From the NCBI GenBank assembly GCA_934394595.1, contig CAKRRX010000131.1:1-6955 (forward strand): 6,955 nt of DNA. The letters are read 5' to 3'. The notes beneath the pieces were generated by a model, which worked only from the letters and a program-made list of their open reading frames with translations, made no database searches and had not been told where the DNA came from. This document shows positions 6,580 to 6,955 of this stretch, piece by piece. The position numbers and the translations under genes were made by a program. Position 1 is the stretch's first letter, and each line of letters begins with the position of its first letter. Source of the stretch: an uncultured Blautia sp. (GTDB lineage: Bacteria > Bacillota > Clostridia > Lachnospirales > Lachnospiraceae).

Positions 6580-6608
6580 ACTATAACGCAAAACAGGAGA
6601 AAGGTCAA
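6580..6608 (-). promoter_or_regulatory. Sigma-A-type promoter of the FUSC gene
   Basis: On the minus strand TTGACC (6608-6603), a 17-bp spacer and TATAGT (6585-6580) match the vegetative consensus closely. Transcription would start near 6573, giving a leader of about 36 nt. The promoter begins only about 15 bp after the stop of the transposase remnant. Confidence 0.75.
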
Positions 6609-6623
6609 GAGAAAAGAGCTTCG

Positions 6624-6926
6624 TTATAAAAATTTGCTAAATTCGAATGCCACGCTGCTTAGCTCTCTTCCTCTGACATCGATTGCCCTAATATAATGAT
6701 TCTCACTACCTATATCGCATCCCACTATAAGCATGTCATCCGTAATGAAAGAGAGTTTATCATTCTTGGCAAATTTAGCGTTTGTTTCAAGTTCACGCCA
6801 GGTATAGGATCTCAGTTCTTTTTCTACCACCTCTATTTTCCTGCCCAATTCTTCTTTTGACAGAAGCTTTATTGCCTGATTTTCTACATTTACTTGCTTT
6901 TTTGTTCTTCTTGTTTTAACATTCAT
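6624..6926 (-). pseudogene. N-terminal fragment of an IS110-family transposase
   Basis: The frame encodes 100 aa. It starts at an ATG with AGAGG upstream and stops at 6624. Residues 20-60 form a charged helical leader (LLSKEELGRKIEVVEKELRS). Residues 65-97 (MLIVGCDIGSENHYIRAIDV then RGRELSSVAFEFS) match the opening of the RuvC-like DEDD domain of IS110-family transposases, with D71 as the first catalytic aspartate. A full transposase has roughly 300-450 aa. Here the remaining acidic residues and the C-terminal serine domain are absent, and the sequence leaves the family pattern right after FEFS, near 6632-6637. It is therefore an inactive relic whose 5' non-coding end, where a guide (bridge) RNA would lie in the IS110 group, is beyond the right edge of the window. 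The family call is made from the motif alone. Confidence 0.7.
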
Positions 6927-6955
6927 CTTGAATACCTCTTGTGTTTTTAGATTTT

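Noticed and set aside
6624..6955. Complete, active IS110 element
   Set aside because: Only the first ~100 codons are present before the family pattern ends. No catalytic C-terminal domain follows, and the adjacent sequence is the FUSC promoter and gene.

Overview
The window looks like an accessory stretch from a gut-type Firmicute, most likely family Lachnospiraceae (class Clostridia). The grounds are the moderate-to-low GC content, strong AGGAGG-type ribosome binding sites, secreted proteins with glucan/choline-binding-type repeats followed by a tail of degenerate VDKEAYDE-like repeats and CxxC motifs, and an AAA-ATPase/PD-(D/E)XK gene of a type common in these genomes. Genus cannot be fixed from the sequence alone.

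Left third (1-2367, minus strand): two tandem paralogous genes for secreted proteins made of cell-wall-binding (CW_binding_1/choline-binding type) repeats. The upstream gene (1060-2367, 435 aa) is intact. It ends in a His-rich tail with a C2H2-like knuckle and a C-terminal CxxC. The downstream gene (start 1002) shares a repeat block of about 650 bp with it, at a constant offset of 1377 bp and without indels. It is broken by a frameshift near 219-231, after which the correct frame continues off the left edge. The two genes are 57 bp apart with no terminator between them, so they probably form one transcription unit.

Middle (2368-3811): a divergent plus-strand orphan gene (2567-3310, 247 aa, highly charged, probably cytosolic and helical, no family recognised) with a clear Rho-independent terminator. 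About 465 bp without a convincing gene follows. That stretch holds a 6-bp long-range pairing, several hairpins and a second terminator-like hairpin (3648-3679). A 12-bp direct repeat flanks the orphan gene and its terminator.

Right half (3746-6955): a well-supported promoter and RBS drive a 531-aa protein with an N-terminal AAA-ATPase-like domain (PF09820 type) and a C-terminal PD-(D/E)XK nuclease-like domain (PF08011 type). It converges on a minus-strand FUSC-type membrane protein (5476-6537) across a shared hairpin terminator. The FUSC gene has its own sigma-A-type promoter (TTGACC-N17-TATAGT). Next to that promoter lies the N-terminal remnant of an IS110-family transposase (6624-6926).

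The genes do not form one evident pathway. The intact secreted protein, the orphan gene, the ATPase/nuclease and the FUSC gene each appear to be separate transcription units. The clearest oddities are the broken, homogenised paralog pair, the metal-site-like tail on an extracellular protein, the orphan gene between direct repeats, and the structured gene-free region before the ATPase/nuclease.
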